Origin: JBFMFR01 sp040752025
Lineage (GTDB): Bacteria > Chloroflexota > Anaerolineae > Anaerolineales > UBA4823
Length of the DNA: 64,000 nt
Assembly: GCA_040752025.1 (NCBI GenBank)
Contig: JBFMFR010000028.1
Span: 1 to 64,000 of the forward strand
Direction: 5' to 3'
Shown one piece after another: positions 62,503 through 64,000 of this stretch. Position 1 is the stretch's first letter; each line of letters opens with the position of its first letter. The position numbers and the translations under genes were made by a program. The notes beneath the pieces were generated by a model. The model made no database searches. It was not told where the DNA came from and saw only the letters and a program-made list of their open reading frames with translations.

Positions 62503-64000
62503 ATGAAAATAAAAAATACATTCTTATTGTTTATCGTCGCCGTTCTGGGGGCCGCGCTGGCGGCGGCTGCTTTCTACCCGCTTTCAACTTCGTTTTGCGC
62601 TTCAGGAGCGCTTAGCGATCGTAGCGTGGCCCTGCATCGCGGCTTGAGCGTGGAGCAGGTGCGCCAACTGCACACCCAGCGCGGCCTGACCAACGATGCC
62701 ATCTGCGCCATGCCGCAGGATAAGCTCGAGCGGGCTTTAATGCGGGCGAACAACCCCAAGCCCGACCATCCTGACGATGCAGTCGCCTTCCGCCTGCTGC
62801 AGTGGCAGGACGAGAACGGCGACATCCCCCCGGATGGCATCGCCAGGGGCCAGGAGCACGCCAAAAGCATGCCCACGGGCAATCTGGTGCCGGGTGGCGA
62901 GCCGCTCGACCTGATGGGCCAGAGCCTGGCCTCGCCCGACCCGGCGCTGCAAGGCGTGCCGGCCCAGGCCAGTTTGACAGGCGCCAACCTGGCGGGCTGG
63001 ACCTGGCTGGGGCCAGGCAACATCGGCGGGCGGGTGCGCTCGATCGTGATCCACCCGACCACCACCACGCGCATGTGGGCCGGCAGCGTTTCGGGCGGCA
63101 TCTGGTATACCAGCGACGGCGGCGCTTCGTGGAGCAGCGTGGATGATTTCATGGCCAACCTGGCGGTCTCGACCCTGGTGATGGACCCGATGAATTCCAA
63201 TACGATGTACGCCGGCACGGGCGAAGGTTTCTACAACGCCGATGGCATCCGCGGGGCGGGGGTGTTCAAGAGCACCGACGGCGGCGTGACCTGGACGCAA
63301 CTGGCGGCGACCGCTGCCACAGACTGGTATTACGTCAACCGCCTGGCGATCTCGCCCAACGGGGCCACGCTGCTGGCGGCGGTGCGCAGCGGCATCTGGC
63401 GCAGCACGGACGGCGGCGGCTCCTGGACGAAAGTCAGCGGCGTAATCACCGACTGGACCGACATCGATTTCCATCCCACAGACAGCAACAAGGCTGTGGC
63501 CGGCGGTTACAATGGCAAGGCCTACTACTCCACCAATGGCGGGCAGACCTGGACGGCGGGCACGGGGTTTACGGCCGGCAGTGACCGGGTGGAGCTGGCC
63601 TACGCCCCCAGCAGCCCGACCACGGTGTACGCTTCGGTCGATTACAGCAACGGCCAGTTGTGGAAGAGCACCAATGGCGGTTCAAGCTACACCCTCTCGA
63701 ATACGGGCAACAGCTACCTGGGTGGGCAGGGCTGGTACGATAACGTGGTGTGGGTCGCCCCCAACGACCCCAACCTGGTGGTGGTGGGCGGCATCGATTT
63801 GTGGCGCAGCACCAACGGTGGCAGCACCCTGACGCGCATCAGCGATTGGTGGCTGTCGCCCAGCTCAGCCCACGCCGATCACCACGCCATTGTCAACCAC
63901 CCGGGCTACAACGGCAGCACGAATAAGACGGTCTTCTTCGGCAACGATGGCGGCGTGTACAAGGCGGCCGATGTATCCACGGTGAAGGCCGGTTCACCGC
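62503..64000 (+). CDS. Secreted Asp-box (BNR) propeller protein, cut by the window edge
   Basis: The frame stays open to the end of the window (499 codons). A signal-like helix (FLLFIVAVLGAALAA) is followed by a helical region, then repeats with Asp-box motifs: TSDGGASW, STDGGVTW, STDGGGSW, STNGGQTW, STNGGSSY and STNGGSTL. This is a sialidase/Vps10-like propeller. The enzyme activity, if any, is unknown. GAGAGG lies 10 bases before the ATG. It is the third secreted product in a row. Confidence 0.85.
   Translation, partial: MKIKNTFLLFIVAVLGAALAAAAFYPLSTSFCASGALSDRSVALHRGLSVEQVRQLHTQRGLTNDAICAMPQDKLERALMRANNPKPDHPDDAVAFRLLQWQDENGDIPPDGIARGQEHAKSMPTGNLVPGGEPLDLMGQSLASPDPALQGVPAQASLTGANLAGWTWLGPGNIGGRVRSIVIHPTTTTRMWAGSVSGGIWYTSDGGASWSSVDDFMANLAVSTLVMDPMNSNTMYAGTGEGFYNADGIRGAGVFKSTDGGVTWTQLAATAATDWYYVNRLAISPNGATLLAAVRSGIWRSTDGGGSWTKVSGVITDWTDIDFHPTDSNKAVAGGYNGKAYYSTNGGQTWTAGTGFTAGSDRVELAYAPSSPTTVYASVDYSNGQLWKSTNGGSSYTLSNTGNSYLGGQGWYDNVVWVAPNDPNLVVVGGIDLWRSTNGGSTLTRISDWWLSPSSAHADHHAIVNHPGYNGSTNKTVFFGNDGGVYKAADVSTVKAGSP

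Overview
The window is mostly GC-rich bacterial DNA that fits a Chloroflexota (Anaerolineae-like) genome. The signs are a LysW carrier-protein amino-acid cluster, many lipoproteins with Thr/Pro-rich linkers, a 14-blade propeller histidine kinase, plant-type leucine-rich repeats, a STAND NTPase, scattered toxin-antitoxin modules, and large secreted proteins ending in a short hydrophobic Leu/Ile-Pro tail. This placement rests on gene content only; no rRNA, tRNA or CRISPR array was seen.

Layout. 1-2990 is an AT-richer, degraded stretch with small lipoproteins, a flavin oxidoreductase tail and a truncated DUF3788 gene. 2972-4929 carries a CPBP membrane protease and a UbiA prenyltransferase. 5031-5859 holds a DUF433/DUF5615 toxin-antitoxin pair and a second DUF433 gene. 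5856-14021 is the main biosynthetic operon: a possible leader peptide and attenuator, then argG-argH-lysW-lysX-lysY-lysZ-lysJ-lysK. 14037-16031 has a pirin and a lipoprotein. 16198-31477 has a very large subtilase, an MacB-type ABC exporter, a GAF/GGDEF sensor whose N-terminus is cut by an amber codon, a metallophosphoesterase and an 11-repeat LRR protein. 31978-36254 has an EAD-NACHT type STAND NTPase, a lipoprotein, and an MntA antitoxin with a wrecked HepT partner. 36317-39628 has an aldo/keto reductase with a retropepsin-like gene, then DUF2202 and DUF4405 genes. 39830-47848 has a cadherin/PKD-type secreted protein divergent from the propeller kinase. 47838-54345 is rich in small modules: an AbiEii pair, HEAT-like/DinB/DHCW genes, a six-repeat lectin-like propeller, a self-regulated RHH-like gene with a SRPBCC gene, and two PIN toxin pairs. 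54464-60229 is an ABC-2 exporter behind a Ser/Thr kinase fused to an MFS-like transporter. 60417-64000 has secreted lipoproteins and a truncated Asp-box propeller protein.

How the genes work together. The LysW cluster lacks the homocitrate-branch genes and sits directly behind argG/argH, so carrier-protein chemistry here may make ornithine for arginine as well as, or instead of, lysine. The kinase-MFS fusion lies 49 bp upstream of, and codirectional with, an exporter operon. Many minus-strand genes are followed by long intergenic hairpins that keep a common core while their stems co-vary, which suggests a dispersed structured repeat family acting as 3'-end elements.
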